This document shows positions 26,297-35,172 of a DNA stretch of 42,134 nucleotides, piece by piece. The number at the start of each line of letters is the position of its first letter. Positions within the stretch are counted from its first letter, which is position 1. The translations under genes and the position numbers were made by a program. The DNA lies in NCBI GenBank assembly GCA_025459265.1, contig JALOQX010000009.1, forward strand, positions 1 to 42,134, in the 5' to 3' direction. The notes below the pieces were generated by a model that was not told where the DNA came from, made no database searches, and saw only the letters and a program-made list of their open reading frames with translations. The stretch is from Pirellulaceae bacterium. GTDB taxonomy: Bacteria > Planctomycetota > Planctomycetia > Pirellulales > Pirellulaceae.

Positions 26297-28231
26297 TCAC
26301 TCCGCGGACCCGGCTGCGGCAGCCAGCCACCGGCGGTCTCCGTCGCGCCGCGTGAAGCCGATGCGATCCAGGTACTCGCAGTAGGGCACCGCGTACTTGC
26401 GGGATGTCTTGAGGATTTCGCGAATCTCGCTCACCGTCAACCCGGCCCCGTCCGCCAAGGGCGGGGCCAGCTGGGCGCGGACGGCGCGGTCCACGTCGAC
26501 GTGCAGATAGTATTCCTGGGTGACGGCCACCAGATCGCCTTGCGCGGCGGCCAGCACCACCAGTTGCGGCACGGCGGCCTGATTGCGGCTGGCACGCTGC
26601 TGCAGTTCCTTCACCGTCGGGCTCTCAAAGCCCGCCTGCCGGTAATCGTCAATCAGCTGCGTCAGCAGTTTCCGTTCGTTGGCCGAGAGTTGCGGACCGT
26701 GGCCGGCCAGCGCGATGCCGCGTGGATCGACCCGCACGCGACCGGTGCGAACCAGTTCCGCCAGCGCCCGGTCGAAGACGGCGTCCTCGAGCCGCTCGCA
26801 GCCCTGGCGCACCTGCTGGCGGTCGAGCGACAACCGCAGCGGGTGGCGCTGGTGGAGTTGGTGGAGGAGTCGTTCCAGGCGCAGGCAGACCTGTTCCAGG
26901 TGGTCATGATGGAACTGCAGCGTGCGCGTGGGCGACACGGGCACGGTGCAGAGCCGCCCCTGCTCGGCCAACGCCGCGCACAGCGGGGCGTAGTCCGTAA
27001 TGCCGGCGGTGCGGACCAGGTCGGTCGGCTGCCAGCCCTTGAGCCCGGCGAAATACAGGGCTGCCGCGGCGCGCTCGGCCGGTGGTGCGGCGTCGAGCGC
27101 CGCGAGGTGATTGCGCAGGCGCGCCGAAAGATGCCGAATCCGCGCCGCCGCCGGGACCAGGACGTGGCCGCCACCAATCGTCCGCAGGGGCGACTCGCTG
27201 CGGACCACAAACGGCTGCCGCCAGGTGGTCACCGCCGGCTCACGCAGCAGCAGCTGTGCGAAACAGGTCTCCCCGGCCGAGAGCGACTCGGCATCCAGCA
27301 GCACCAGGGCGGCAAGCACCTCCGCCGTTCCCACATGCACCCGCACGCGACTGCGCGGCTTGAGCGCCCGCGGCAGCCCGTCGGCCGCCCGCAGCCGCAC
27401 GCTCAGCAGCCGGCTCGGCTGCAGATGCCCCGGCGTGCTCAGCTCCTGGCCGCGCGCAATCGACTCGTGGTGGATCCCCACCAGGTTGATCGCCGCGCGC
27501 TGCCCGCGGTGCACCTCCGGCACCGCCCGATCGTGATTCTGCAGGCCGCGGACGCGGACGCTGACCGCCCCGGGCTCGATCTGCAACTCGTCCCCCACCG
27601 CGGCGCGGCCGCTGCTGACACTCCCCGTGACGACAGTCCCATGTCCGACGATCGTGAAGGCCCGGTCGATGGCCATCCGAAACGGCTCGTGACCGCTGGC
27701 GCTGCCACGCCGCTGCGCCGCCTGTTGCGCCGCGCGCTCCAGCGCGTTACGCAGCTGGGAGATCCCGTCCCCCGTCTGGCAGCTGGTCCGCACGATCGGC
27801 GCGGACTCGAGGAACGACCCCTGGACCAGCGCGCGGATTTCCTCTTCCACCAGCTCGGCCCAGGCCGGCTCGACGAGATCGCACTTGGTCAGCGCAATCA
27901 CGCCGGCGGGCAGATCGAGGAGCCGGAAGATCTCGAGATGTTCGCGCGTCTGCGGCTTGATCGAATCGTCGGCGGCCACGACCAGCAGGCCGACATCCAT
28001 GCCGGTCGCGCCGGCCAGCATGTTGCGGACGTACCGTTCATGTCCCGGCACGTCCACGATCCCCAGGCGATACGGGCCCAGACACAGCTCGGCGAACCCC
28101 AGGTCGATCGTGATGCCGCGCTGCTTCTCTTCCGGCAGCCGGTCCGTGTCCACACCGGTCAGCGCACGGACCAGCGACGTCTTGCCGTGGTCGATGTGTC
28201 CAGCCGTCCCCAGGATCAGATCGATGGCCAT
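26297..28231 (-). CDS. selB: selenocysteine-specific elongation factor SelB
   Basis: 644 residues. The EF-Tu-like GTPase part has G1 [12 protein letters not shown] (8-19), RGITIDLG (38-45), DVPGHE (60-65) and TKCD (115-118), then two beta-barrel domains. The C-terminal part (about 380-640) is built of winged-helix domains that bind the SECIS hairpin; the segment ending [25 protein letters not shown] is the typical last one. SelB delivers Sec-tRNA to UGA codons that are followed by a SECIS. Length is normal for bacterial SelB. It starts 17 bases after the Lys-rich protein gene and precedes selA, suggesting a three-gene operon. Confidence 0.96.
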   Translation of the reverse strand: MAIDLILGTAGHIDHGKTSLVRALTGVDTDRLPEEKQRGITIDLGFAELCLGPYRLGIVDVPGHERYVRNMLAGATGMDVGLLVVAADDSIKPQTREHLEIFRLLDLPAGVIALTKCDLVEPAWAELVEEEIRALVQGSFLESAPIVRTSCQTGDGISQLRNALERAAQQAAQRRGSASGHEPFRMAIDRAFTIVGHGTVVTGSVSSGRAAVGDELQIEPGAVSVRVRGLQNHDRAVPEVHRGQRAAINLVGIHHESIARGQELSTPGHLQPSRLLSVRLRAADGLPRALKPRSRVRVHVGTAEVLAALVLLDAESLSAGETCFAQLLLREPAVTTWRQPFVVRSESPLRTIGGGHVLVPAAARIRHLSARLRNHLAALDAAPPAERAAAALYFAGLKGWQPTDLVRTAGITDYAPLCAALAEQGRLCTVPVSPTRTLQFHHDHLEQVCLRLERLLHQLHQRHPLRLSLDRQQVRQGCERLEDAVFDRALAELVRTGRVRVDPRGIALAGHGPQLSANERKLLTQLIDDYRQAGFESPTVKELQQRASRNQAAVPQLVVLAAAQGDLVAVTQEYYLHVDVDRAVRAQLAPPLADGAGLTVSEIREILKTSRKYAVPYCEYLDRIGFTRRDGDRRWLAAAAGSAE

Positions 28232-28248
28232 GGACGGCTATTGTAGCG

Positions 28249-28683
28249 TCAAAATTCCGGACGCGGCTGCCCCAGGAAGTCCTTGACCGTCTGAACTTCC
28301 TTCGGCTTGCTCTTCTTTTGCGGCATCCAGGAACTGAACCACGACTGTTTCTTGGTCGACTTCTTGGCGGCGGATTTCTTGGAATTGCCGTCCCAGGGAT
28401 TGAGCAGATCGACGGTCTTGTCCCACGTCTTCTTCGTCCCGTGGCTCAGCTTGTCCAGCGTCGACGGTTCGCGGCTCCGCGATTTCGACGCGGATTTCTG
28501 GCCCCAGTTGGGCAGCTGCAGCCACGACGAGTTGCTGTCCGAGACCGTGGCCCGCGCCCGGCCGGACGAAGAGGATTTCTGGAACGGGATCAGCTTTGAC
28601 AGGCTCCACCCGTCGCTGGCCAACACGGAGCCCGTCACCAGCAACACGCTGACCGTGGCCAGTGCCAACCGACATCGCCTCAT
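28249..28683 (-). CDS. small secreted Lys/Ser-rich protein upstream of selB
   Basis: 144 residues with a signal peptide ([22 protein letters not shown]). The mature protein is very basic ([22 protein letters not shown]) with a helical segment [24 protein letters not shown] and a terminal [13 protein letters not shown] do not know its function; the pattern resembles small envelope proteins of planctomycetes. ATG 28683 lies 9 bases after AGGAG; a GTG one codon upstream is an alternative. The stop is 17 bases before selB, so it is probably the first gene of the sel operon. Confidence 0.72.
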   Translation of the reverse strand: MRRCRLALATVSVLLVTGSVLASDGWSLSKLIPFQKSSSSGRARATVSDSNSSWLQLPNWGQKSASKSRSREPSTLDKLSHGTKKTWDKTVDLLNPWDGNSKKSAAKKSTKKQSWFSSWMPQKKSKPKEVQTVKDFLGQPRPEF

Positions 28684-28846
28684 CACGGTACCACTCCTGT
28701 GTGGGAAAGACTGCGGCCCGCCCGCCCGCGGCACGCGCCCACCCCGACCTGCAGCGCGGCCGACGGCTGCCCGGCCGCCGGAAGATGTGCGGGCGGGAGT
28801 CTCGCACAACCGGGCGGGAGCGTCCAGAGCAGTTTTCGACTGGCAC

Positions 28847-28875
28847 ATTGTGACCGCGGCACGATTTCCGTAGCA
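28847..28875 (+). promoter_or_regulatory. possible promoter of the proC-efpL operon
   Basis: TTGTGA (28847-28852), a 17-base spacer and TAGCAT (28870-28875), with about 90 bases to the proC start. It sits in the 285-bp region divergent from the Lys-rich/selB/selA unit. Confidence 0.4.
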
Positions 28876-28968
28876 TTGAGGCTGTCGTTGGGGGGTGCCC
28901 GGCGCTGTGCCTTTTGGGGGGGCCGCCGACCGGTGCCACGCGGTGTGTCTTGGGTCAGGACATGACGG

Positions 28969-29793
28969 ATGACGGCTTCCCGTATTGTCTGCGTCGGTGC
29001 CGGGCAAATGGCCACGGCGCTGGTCGGCGGCTGGGTCGCTCAGAAGCTGTGCGCGGCAGGCGACATCATCGCGTGTGATCCGGACGCGGCCGCGCGGGAA
29101 CGGTTCGCGGCCCGGCTGCCGGGCGTCCGTGTTTCCGCGGCCAGTCGCGGCGCGGTTGCGGGCGCCGAGCTGATTGTGCTGGCCGTCAAGCCGCACCAGC
29201 TGGGGAGCGTGGCCGACGAGCTGCGCGGTTCGCTTGCGCCGGAGCAACTCGTGGTGTCCATTGCGGCCGGTGTGCGGCTGGAACAGCTCGCCCGTTGGTT
29301 CGGCACGCAGCGGTTGGTGCGGGTCATGCCGAACACACCCTGCCTGGTGGGATATGGCGTGTCGGCGTACGCGCTGGGTGCGGCGGCCACGGCGGCGGAC
29401 GGCGAGCGGGTGGAACGCCTGCTCGGTGCCGTGGGGCTGGCGGCCCAGGTGGACGAGGCACTCCTGGATGCGGTCACCGGCCTCTCCGGCTCAGGACCGG
29501 CCTACGTGTATCTGCTGATCGAGGCCCTGAGTGATGGCGGAGTACGGGTCGGCCTGCCCCGTGCACTGGCGACCCGGCTGGCCGCGCAAACCGTGCGCGG
29601 GGCGGCCGAGATGGTGTTAGCGCAGGGTGAGCATCCGGCCGTGCTCAAGGATCGCGTGGCCAGTCCGGGCGGAACGACCATCGCGGGGCTCCAGGTGCTG
29701 GAGGAACGCGGCGTCCGGGCTGCCGCAATTGCCGCGGTGGAGGCGGCCACCGCCCGGGCCCGGGAGCTGGGAAATCGCGAGTCCGCTGATTGA
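28969..29793 (+). CDS. proC: pyrroline-5-carboxylate reductase
   Basis: The 274-residue enzyme catalyses the last step of proline synthesis, reducing pyrroline-5-carboxylate with NAD(P)H. It has the Rossmann motif VGAGQMATAL at the N-terminus, AVKPHQL (dinucleotide site), VRVMPNTPCLVGYG, and the P5CR signature region LSGSGPAYVYLLIEAL, then VASPGGTTIAGL near the C-terminus. ATG 28969 follows AGGA at a good distance; an in-frame ATG does not occur earlier. It heads a tight plus-strand run of four genes ending in an EF-P paralogue. Confidence 0.96.
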   Translation: MTASRIVCVGAGQMATALVGGWVAQKLCAAGDIIACDPDAAARERFAARLPGVRVSAASRGAVAGAELIVLAVKPHQLGSVADELRGSLAPEQLVVSIAAGVRLEQLARWFGTQRLVRVMPNTPCLVGYGVSAYALGAAATAADGERVERLLGAVGLAAQVDEALLDAVTGLSGSGPAYVYLLIEALSDGGVRVGLPRALATRLAAQTVRGAAEMVLAQGEHPAVLKDRVASPGGTTIAGLQVLEERGVRAAAIAAVEAATARARELGNRESAD

Positions 29794-29805
29794 CGAGGAA
29801 CTGAC

Positions 29806-30042
29806 ATGCCCTCCATATTGTGCTTGATCGATGATAAGCACGTTCCCCTCTACCGCGTCATGTGGGTGTCCGCCGTGCCGCATTTCTGCGGCGCGGAGGA
29901 TTGCCTGTGCGAAGGGTTGTACGAAGTCCGCCTGGAGCAGGACGAGTCGGTCTGGGCGAAACGCGAAGAACGCGACCGGTTGCTCGAGGCGATCGAGCAC
30001 TGGCAGGGAGGGCTGGACGTCGACGAGGAGGACTGGGAGTGA
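29806..30042 (+). CDS. small acidic Cys-containing protein, function unknown
   Basis: 78 residues, 12 bases after proC with a GAGGAA ribosome site. It reads MPSILCLIDDKHVPLYRVMW, then HFCGAEDCLCEGLYEVRLEQDES and an acidic helical end (GLDVDEEDWE). Four Cys (one near the N-terminus, three in CGAEDCLC) suggest metal binding, but no known zinc-ribbon pattern fits. No signal peptide or membrane segment, so it is cytosolic. Its place in the proC-efpL operon is the only clue to role. Confidence 0.78.
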   Translation: MPSILCLIDDKHVPLYRVMWVSAVPHFCGAEDCLCEGLYEVRLEQDESVWAKREERDRLLEAIEHWQGGLDVDEEDWE

Positions 30043-30123
30043 CCGGACCCGCGGCTGAGCCCGGGGCGGATGGCCCGGGCGCCCCGCGCGGTGCATGACC
30101 CCGTGGGATGCGAGGTACCGAGC

Positions 30124-30612
30124 ATGTCGCTGTTTGAAAACGAAGAGTATCGCTGGCGCGACACGTATTTCGTCCTCTTTCCCGCCCGGCATCGGCCCAC
30201 GGCGGGTGAGATGCTTCAAGCGATTGAAACGCTCGGCCCACGCTTTCAGGTGCAGGAAACGCGGTGCGACGAAGAAGGCCGCTTTGAGTCGCTCACCCTC
30301 ATCTCGCCCGATGATTTCTCGGCCATGGACCTCTCGTTTGTCGCCGGGGAAGAAGTGGAAGAACAGGTCAACGGCCTGCTCAAGTCCTGCAAGCTGGATC
30401 AGCTCACCAAGGACGAACAGCATAAATGGAAACTGCTCAAGGGATGTGATGCCCGCTTCGATATCTACCACTTCGAGCGGATCGTGCTGTCGGAAGATGA
30501 CGACGAAGACGAGGGGTTCCTCGACCCGGGTGGCCTCTTGATCGTCCTGGAGTGTCTGGCGAAATTGTGTCGGGGAGTCAGCATCGATCCGCAGGCAGGA
30601 ACGGTGCTGTAA
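30124..30612 (+). CDS. conserved acidic cytosolic protein, function unknown
   Basis: 162 residues from ATG 30124 (GAGG about 9 bases upstream); the frame is open to 30070, but the extra residues do not look protein-like. Sequence starts MSLFENEEYRWRDTYFVLFP. It has a ferredoxin-like alternation of strands and helices and a strongly acidic patch (VLSEDDDEDEGFLDPGG). No signal peptide, membrane segment or known motif. It sits 81 bases after the 78-residue gene and 33 bases before efpL. It resembles planctomycete conserved hypotheticals. Confidence 0.78.
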   Translation: MSLFENEEYRWRDTYFVLFPARHRPTAGEMLQAIETLGPRFQVQETRCDEEGRFESLTLISPDDFSAMDLSFVAGEEVEEQVNGLLKSCKLDQLTKDEQHKWKLLKGCDARFDIYHFERIVLSEDDDEDEGFLDPGGLLIVLECLAKLCRGVSIDPQAGTVL

Positions 30613-30645
30613 CGGAGTAGTGCCTGGTGCCGGAAGAGCACAGCC

Positions 30646-31209
30646 ATGCAAGCCAAGGAAATCAAGCCGGGAACAGTCGTCAATTTCAGCGGAGCGCCGG
30701 TGCTGATCGAGTCGGTCCATGTGCAGACGCCGTCCGCTCGCGGTGCCGCCACGCTCTACAAATTCCGCGGACGCAACCTGGTCACCAAACAGAAGACCGA
30801 TATCACGCTCAAAGGGGGTGAATCGCTCGACGGAGCCGACTTCTCGCGGCGGAGCGTCAAGTTCATGTACGCCGACGCCACCCACGTGCATCTGCTGGAT
30901 GACGCCGACTTCAACCAGTACAGCCTGCCGCTGGAGGAAGTCGAACAGGAGATGGGGTTCATCACCCCGGAACTCGAAGGCATCCTGGCGCTGATCTACA
31001 ACGACGAGTGCGTCGGTCTGCAGCTGCCCGTGTCGGTGGAATTGACCATCACCGAGTGCGATCCGACCGCGCGGGGCAATTCGGCCACCGGCCGCACGAA
31101 ACCCGCCAAGCTCGAGACCGGCATCAGCGTGCAGGTGCCGGAATACCTGAAGCAGGGCGAGCGGATCAAGGTCGACACGCGTACCAGCGAGTTCCTCTCG
31201 CGGGCCTGA
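30646..31209 (+). CDS. efpL: elongation factor P-like protein, EfpL/YeiP type
   Basis: 187 residues with three EF-P barrels. The first-domain loop reads [15 protein letters not shown], closely matching the [13 protein letters not shown] loop of E. coli YeiP (EfpL) and unlike canonical EF-P, which has a short loop with a modified Lys or Arg. The OB domains follow ([42 protein letters not shown]), and the C-terminal signature is [38 protein letters not shown]. EfpL helps ribosomes through Pro-rich and other stalling sequences. The pairing with proC is suggestive. It ends the plus-strand operon; repeat sequence follows. A generic efp call is the alternative. Confidence 0.88.
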   Translation: MQAKEIKPGTVVNFSGAPVLIESVHVQTPSARGAATLYKFRGRNLVTKQKTDITLKGGESLDGADFSRRSVKFMYADATHVHLLDDADFNQYSLPLEEVEQEMGFITPELEGILALIYNDECVGLQLPVSVELTITECDPTARGNSATGRTKPAKLETGISVQVPEYLKQGERIKVDTRTSEFLSRA

Positions 31210-31228
31210 CCACGAGCAGCCCGCGAGT

Positions 31229-31327
31229 CCGGGTGGCTGGGGACGTTCTCCGGGTGGCTGGGGACGCTCTCCGGGTGGCTGGGGACGCTCTCCGGGTGGC
31301 TGGGGACGAGCGCAGCGAGCCCCCAGC
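31229..31327. repeat. 21-bp tandem repeat ending in a GC-rich hairpin
   Basis: Three full copies of a 21-bp unit (core CCGGGTGGCTGGGGACG, then TTCT or CTCT) at 31229-31249, 31250-31270 and 31271-31291 are followed by a fourth, partial copy at 31292-31310. The last copy runs into a hairpin, GCTGGGG (31299-31305) with CCCCAGC (31321-31327). It lies between the convergent efpL and selenoprotein genes and could end either transcript. The GGGTGGCTGGGG core recurs at 34207-34218. Confidence 0.88.
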
Positions 31328-31354
31328 GCACCAGTGGTCACGTTCGCCTGCGCC

Positions 31355-31591
31355 TCAGCGCAGCCGCTGCTCGACGGCTTTCACGATGGCGGCTTCTTCG
31401 GGAAACGACCCGGTGGCCAACTTCGAGTACACGAGGTCGTCGTTGACGCTGACTTCGAAACAGCCGCCGCTGGACGGTTCCAGCGCCAGGCCCTGGATTT
31501 GCTGTTTGAAGGTCGTCAGCAAAGTGCTCGCCAAACTGACGGCACGCGGCTCGTAGTTTCAGGCCGCGCAGTAACGCACGTGGATGTTCAT
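31355..31591 (-). CDS. SelW/Rdx-family selenoprotein with in-frame UGA (Sec)
   Basis: Reading through one in-frame TGA (31561-31559) gives a 78-residue protein: [18 protein letters not shown] at the N-terminus, [17 protein letters not shown] in the middle, and an end at TGA 31357-31355. The CxxU motif (C8, U11) directly after a VRYC strand, the GxFEV strand and VYSK match the thioredoxin-like SelW/Rdx family, including mammalian SelW (VVYCGAU). The upstream AAAGG, 9 bases before ATG 31591, supports the start. A SECIS-like hairpin follows the UGA, and SelA and SelB are encoded 3-7 kb away. The protein is probably a small cytosolic thiol/selenol redox protein. Standard gene callers would truncate or miss it. 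Confidence 0.88.
31514..31541 (-). promoter_or_regulatory. putative bacterial SECIS element
   Basis: In the mRNA a 6-bp perfect stem CGTCAG (31541-31536) with CTGACG (31519-31514) begins 17 bases after the UGA. Within the 16-base apical region a smaller G-U/G-C closing is possible around a CGAGCA loop that has G at its second position. Bacterial SECIS hairpins sit at this distance and present a G early in the loop. It lies wholly inside the coding region. Fold judged by eye only. Confidence 0.65.
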
Positions 31592-31663
31592 CGATCGAGA
31601 CCTTTCTCGGCCCAGCTCCGGCACCTCCGCGGCGACACGTTGATCGGCCGCGCGGCGTAGCGG

Positions 31664-31891
31664 CTACGTGGTCTTGCGGGACCGTGATTTCTTGGCAGCC
31701 GCCCGCTGTTTCTTGGACGGCGCTGCCTTGCTCTTGGATGGCGCTGCCTTGCACGTGGACGACGCCGTCTTGCTCCTGGCGGCGCTGGTGGCGGGCTTGG
31801 CGGCCACAGCCGACGCCTTCGCTTTGCGCCCGAAGCAGCGGTCCCAGCCCGCTGCGTATTTCTGCGTTGTGCCGACACGCGTGATCGTCAC
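31664..31891 (-). CDS. small basic Lys/Ala-rich protein
   Basis: 75 residues from GTG 31891 (MTITRVGTTQKYAAGWDRCFG). The N-terminal 20 residues look structured; the rest is a Lys/Ala/Ser tail (AKASAVAAKPATSAARSKTA and on to KKSRSRKTT) like histone-H1-type or RNA-binding tails. No known domain. It lies 121 bases after ettA and 72 bases before the selenoprotein, on the same strand. The pattern is familiar from planctomycete genomes but has no assigned function. The compositional bias means the ORF could be chance, though the N-terminal sequence argues for a real gene. Confidence 0.65.
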   Translation of the reverse strand: MTITRVGTTQKYAAGWDRCFGRKAKASAVAAKPATSAARSKTASSTCKAAPSKSKAAPSKKQRAAAKKSRSRKTT

Positions 31892-32012
31892 TGCTCACAC
31901 CCTCCATCACGCTCCGTGCCGCGCGCCCGCTCACGCGTCACTTGCGCCCGCGGCCGCGGCGATACCATGGTCTACTGCATCCGCGGTCACCGGTCAAGGC
32001 GCGCCGCGACGC

Positions 32013-33686
<1,674 letters not shown>

Positions 33687-34041
33687 GCCCCGTGGCCCTT
33701 TGTTCGGACGCTCGACACGCCGTGAGCGGCTTGCGGACGGGCCGTCCTGCGCGTCTCGGATTTTCTGGGTCCTGTGGAACTGGGAAAGCTGCGCAGTGCC
33801 TGCCGGTCAAGGCGAGCGCACCGCATTTGCGGGCTATGTGCAGCGCTCCGAAAATGCTGGTTGCACCGATTGCCGCGCGCCGATGCGTAATACCGGCAAA
33901 CTTCCGCGTACTTCACTTGCCACCCGCTCGCCAACCACGTGCCCGAGCGCAACCCTTGCTCGCCCCGCAACATGTGGTTGACCGAGCATCCGCGCACCTC
34001 GAGTGCCCGGTCGTTCCCCGCGACTGGGTCCTCACCCGCAA

Positions 34042-34084
34042 AAGGTGCCAGGAACCATCTCGCCCAACAGGTTCCTGGCACCTT
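34042..34084. repeat. 15-bp-arm perfect hairpin repeat
   Basis: AAGGTGCCAGGAACC (34042-34056) pairs perfectly with GGTTCCTGGCACCTT (34070-34084), with a 13-base loop. The flanks are A-rich on the left and CTCTTTT on the right, so it could end transcription in the plus direction. It resembles dispersed REP-type palindromes. Confidence 0.9.
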
Positions 34085-34206
34085 CTCTTTTGCGCCGCAT
34101 GCGCGGCCGTCCGGGGGAGCGTAACGCCGGCTGCCGACCAGTTCAAGGCCGTGCACGCTCACGAGCCGACGAGCCTCTGGCTTTGTCACAGCTTGATTTT
34201 GAGATT

Positions 34207-34281
34207 GGGTGGCTGGGGTCGAGCGTTAGCTCGCCCCCAGCTGGGCGCGGCTGCGTGCTCACATCGTTCGTCCCCAGCCAC
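34207..34281. repeat. second copy of the GGGTGGCTGGGG palindromic element
   Basis: GTGGCTGGGG (34209-34218) pairs with CCCCAGCCAC (34272-34281). Inside, GAGC GTTA GCTC and GCCCCCAGC follow the same order as in the element at 31292-31327. The shared core shows these are two copies of one dispersed repeat family. Confidence 0.82.
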
Positions 34282-34390
34282 GCCGATGCTCAGCTGCAAC
34301 AGAACACGACACCCGGCGGCGTTCCGATACCTCGATCGGTCTGGCAGCTTTTTGCGCCGTCGGTTGTGGCGTCCCCACCAGGAGGGTGGG

Positions 34391-34396
34391 TACAAT
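34391..34396 (+). promoter_or_regulatory. -10 box of the sigma-factor gene
   Basis: TACAAT at 34391-34396. TTGTGG (34364-34369) is 21 bases upstream, too far for a standard -35. The GTG at 34386, which would start the longest frame, precedes this box, so the true start must be downstream. Confidence 0.4.
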
Positions 34397-34451
34397 AGAC
34401 GCGTTGCGAATGGGCATGGGGCTTTCCCGGGAGCGTACGACTGGCAGCAAG

Positions 34452-35027
34452 ATGACGACCGTGCCGCCCGAGCCTTGGCCACCGCGCTGGTATCACAGCT
34501 TTGACCGAGTGTACGACGCGTTCCACGCGTCGCTGCGTCGCGGTGCCAGACGACTGATCTCACGCCGCCTGCGGCGTCGCGTGGCGGAGGACGACGTTGT
34601 GCAGTCGGTGTTCCGCACGTTCTACCGGCGCCACGCCCGCGGTGAATGTGAGTTCGATCATACGGGCGCCCTGCGCAATTACCTGTGGAAGATCCTGGGA
34701 AACAAGGTGCGGCGGTACGCCCAACGCCACCACGCGCAGCTGCGCGACGTGATGGCGGAAGTCGAACCCGGCGACTCGGGGTGGATGGTGGAACTGCCCG
34801 ACGGGCGACCCGGTCCTGAGGCGGTGGTGATTCTGCGCGACGAGATCAGCTACCTGACGCGCGGTTTCCTGGCGCGGGACCTGCGGATCCTGAACCTCCA
34901 TTTCGCCGCCTACTCGTCGGAGGAGATCGCCCAGCGCGTCGGCTGCTCGCGGTGGACCGTCCGCCGCGTCGTGGAAGGCTTCGGCCGCCGCCTCCAGGAC
35001 GCATCGCGCGCGCCGCGGACGAGGTGA
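34452..35027 (+). CDS. ECF-type RNA polymerase sigma factor
   Basis: About 191 residues from ATG 34452 (MTTVPPEPW); starts at 34410 or 34416 are also possible. Sigma region 2 is seen as LISRRLRRRVAEDDVVQSVFRTFYRR and region 4 as YSSEEIAQRVGCSRWTVRRVVEGFGRRL, a helix-turn-helix for the -35 element. There is no region 3, fitting the extracytoplasmic-function class, of a type expanded in planctomycetes. The downstream neighbour is convergent, and no anti-sigma factor gene is adjacent, so the signal is unknown. A TACAAT box lies 56 bases upstream. Confidence 0.88.
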   Translation: MTTVPPEPWPPRWYHSFDRVYDAFHASLRRGARRLISRRLRRRVAEDDVVQSVFRTFYRRHARGECEFDHTGALRNYLWKILGNKVRRYAQRHHAQLRDVMAEVEPGDSGWMVELPDGRPGPEAVVILRDEISYLTRGFLARDLRILNLHFAAYSSEEIAQRVGCSRWTVRRVVEGFGRRLQDASRAPRTR

Positions 35028-35066
35028 ATGCACGCCAGCAACGGAATGGTCCCGTACATAGCACTG

Positions 35067-35087
35067 CAGCACGGTTGTCAAGTGCTG
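35067..35087. terminator. possible hairpin between convergent genes
   Basis: CAGCAC (35067-35072) and GTGCTG (35082-35087) with a 9-base loop, 40 bases past the sigma-factor stop. No U-run follows, so it is a weak terminator candidate. Confidence 0.3.
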
Positions 35088-35172
35088 TGAATACGGCTTT
35101 CCCGAAGTCGATTTCCTCGATGAGCGCGAGTGAACCGAGATTGGAACGGAACCGTTGACGTTGATCTGGCGG

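Larger units (their letters stand above)
33687..34385. other. 700-bp gene-poor region with palindromic repeats
   Basis: No convincing gene on either strand; open frames here run through the hairpins and lack family-like sequence. It should contain the ettA promoter (minus). It holds two palindromic elements (listed separately) and, at its right end, a 6-bp inverted repeat CCCACC (34374-34379) / GGTGGG (34385-34390) that abuts the -10 box of the sigma-factor gene. Confidence 0.7.

Noticed and set aside
24774..28246. long plus-strand frames opposite selA and selB
   Set aside because: Shadows of well-identified selA and selB.
31229..31310. possible CRISPR array
   Set aside because: Copies of the 21-bp unit are directly adjacent with no spacers, so it is a simple tandem repeat.
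29617..31341. 574-codon minus-strand frame starting with repeated RPQPPGE units
   Set aside because: The repeats are only the 21-bp tandem repeat read in one frame; the rest is antisense to efpL and its operon.
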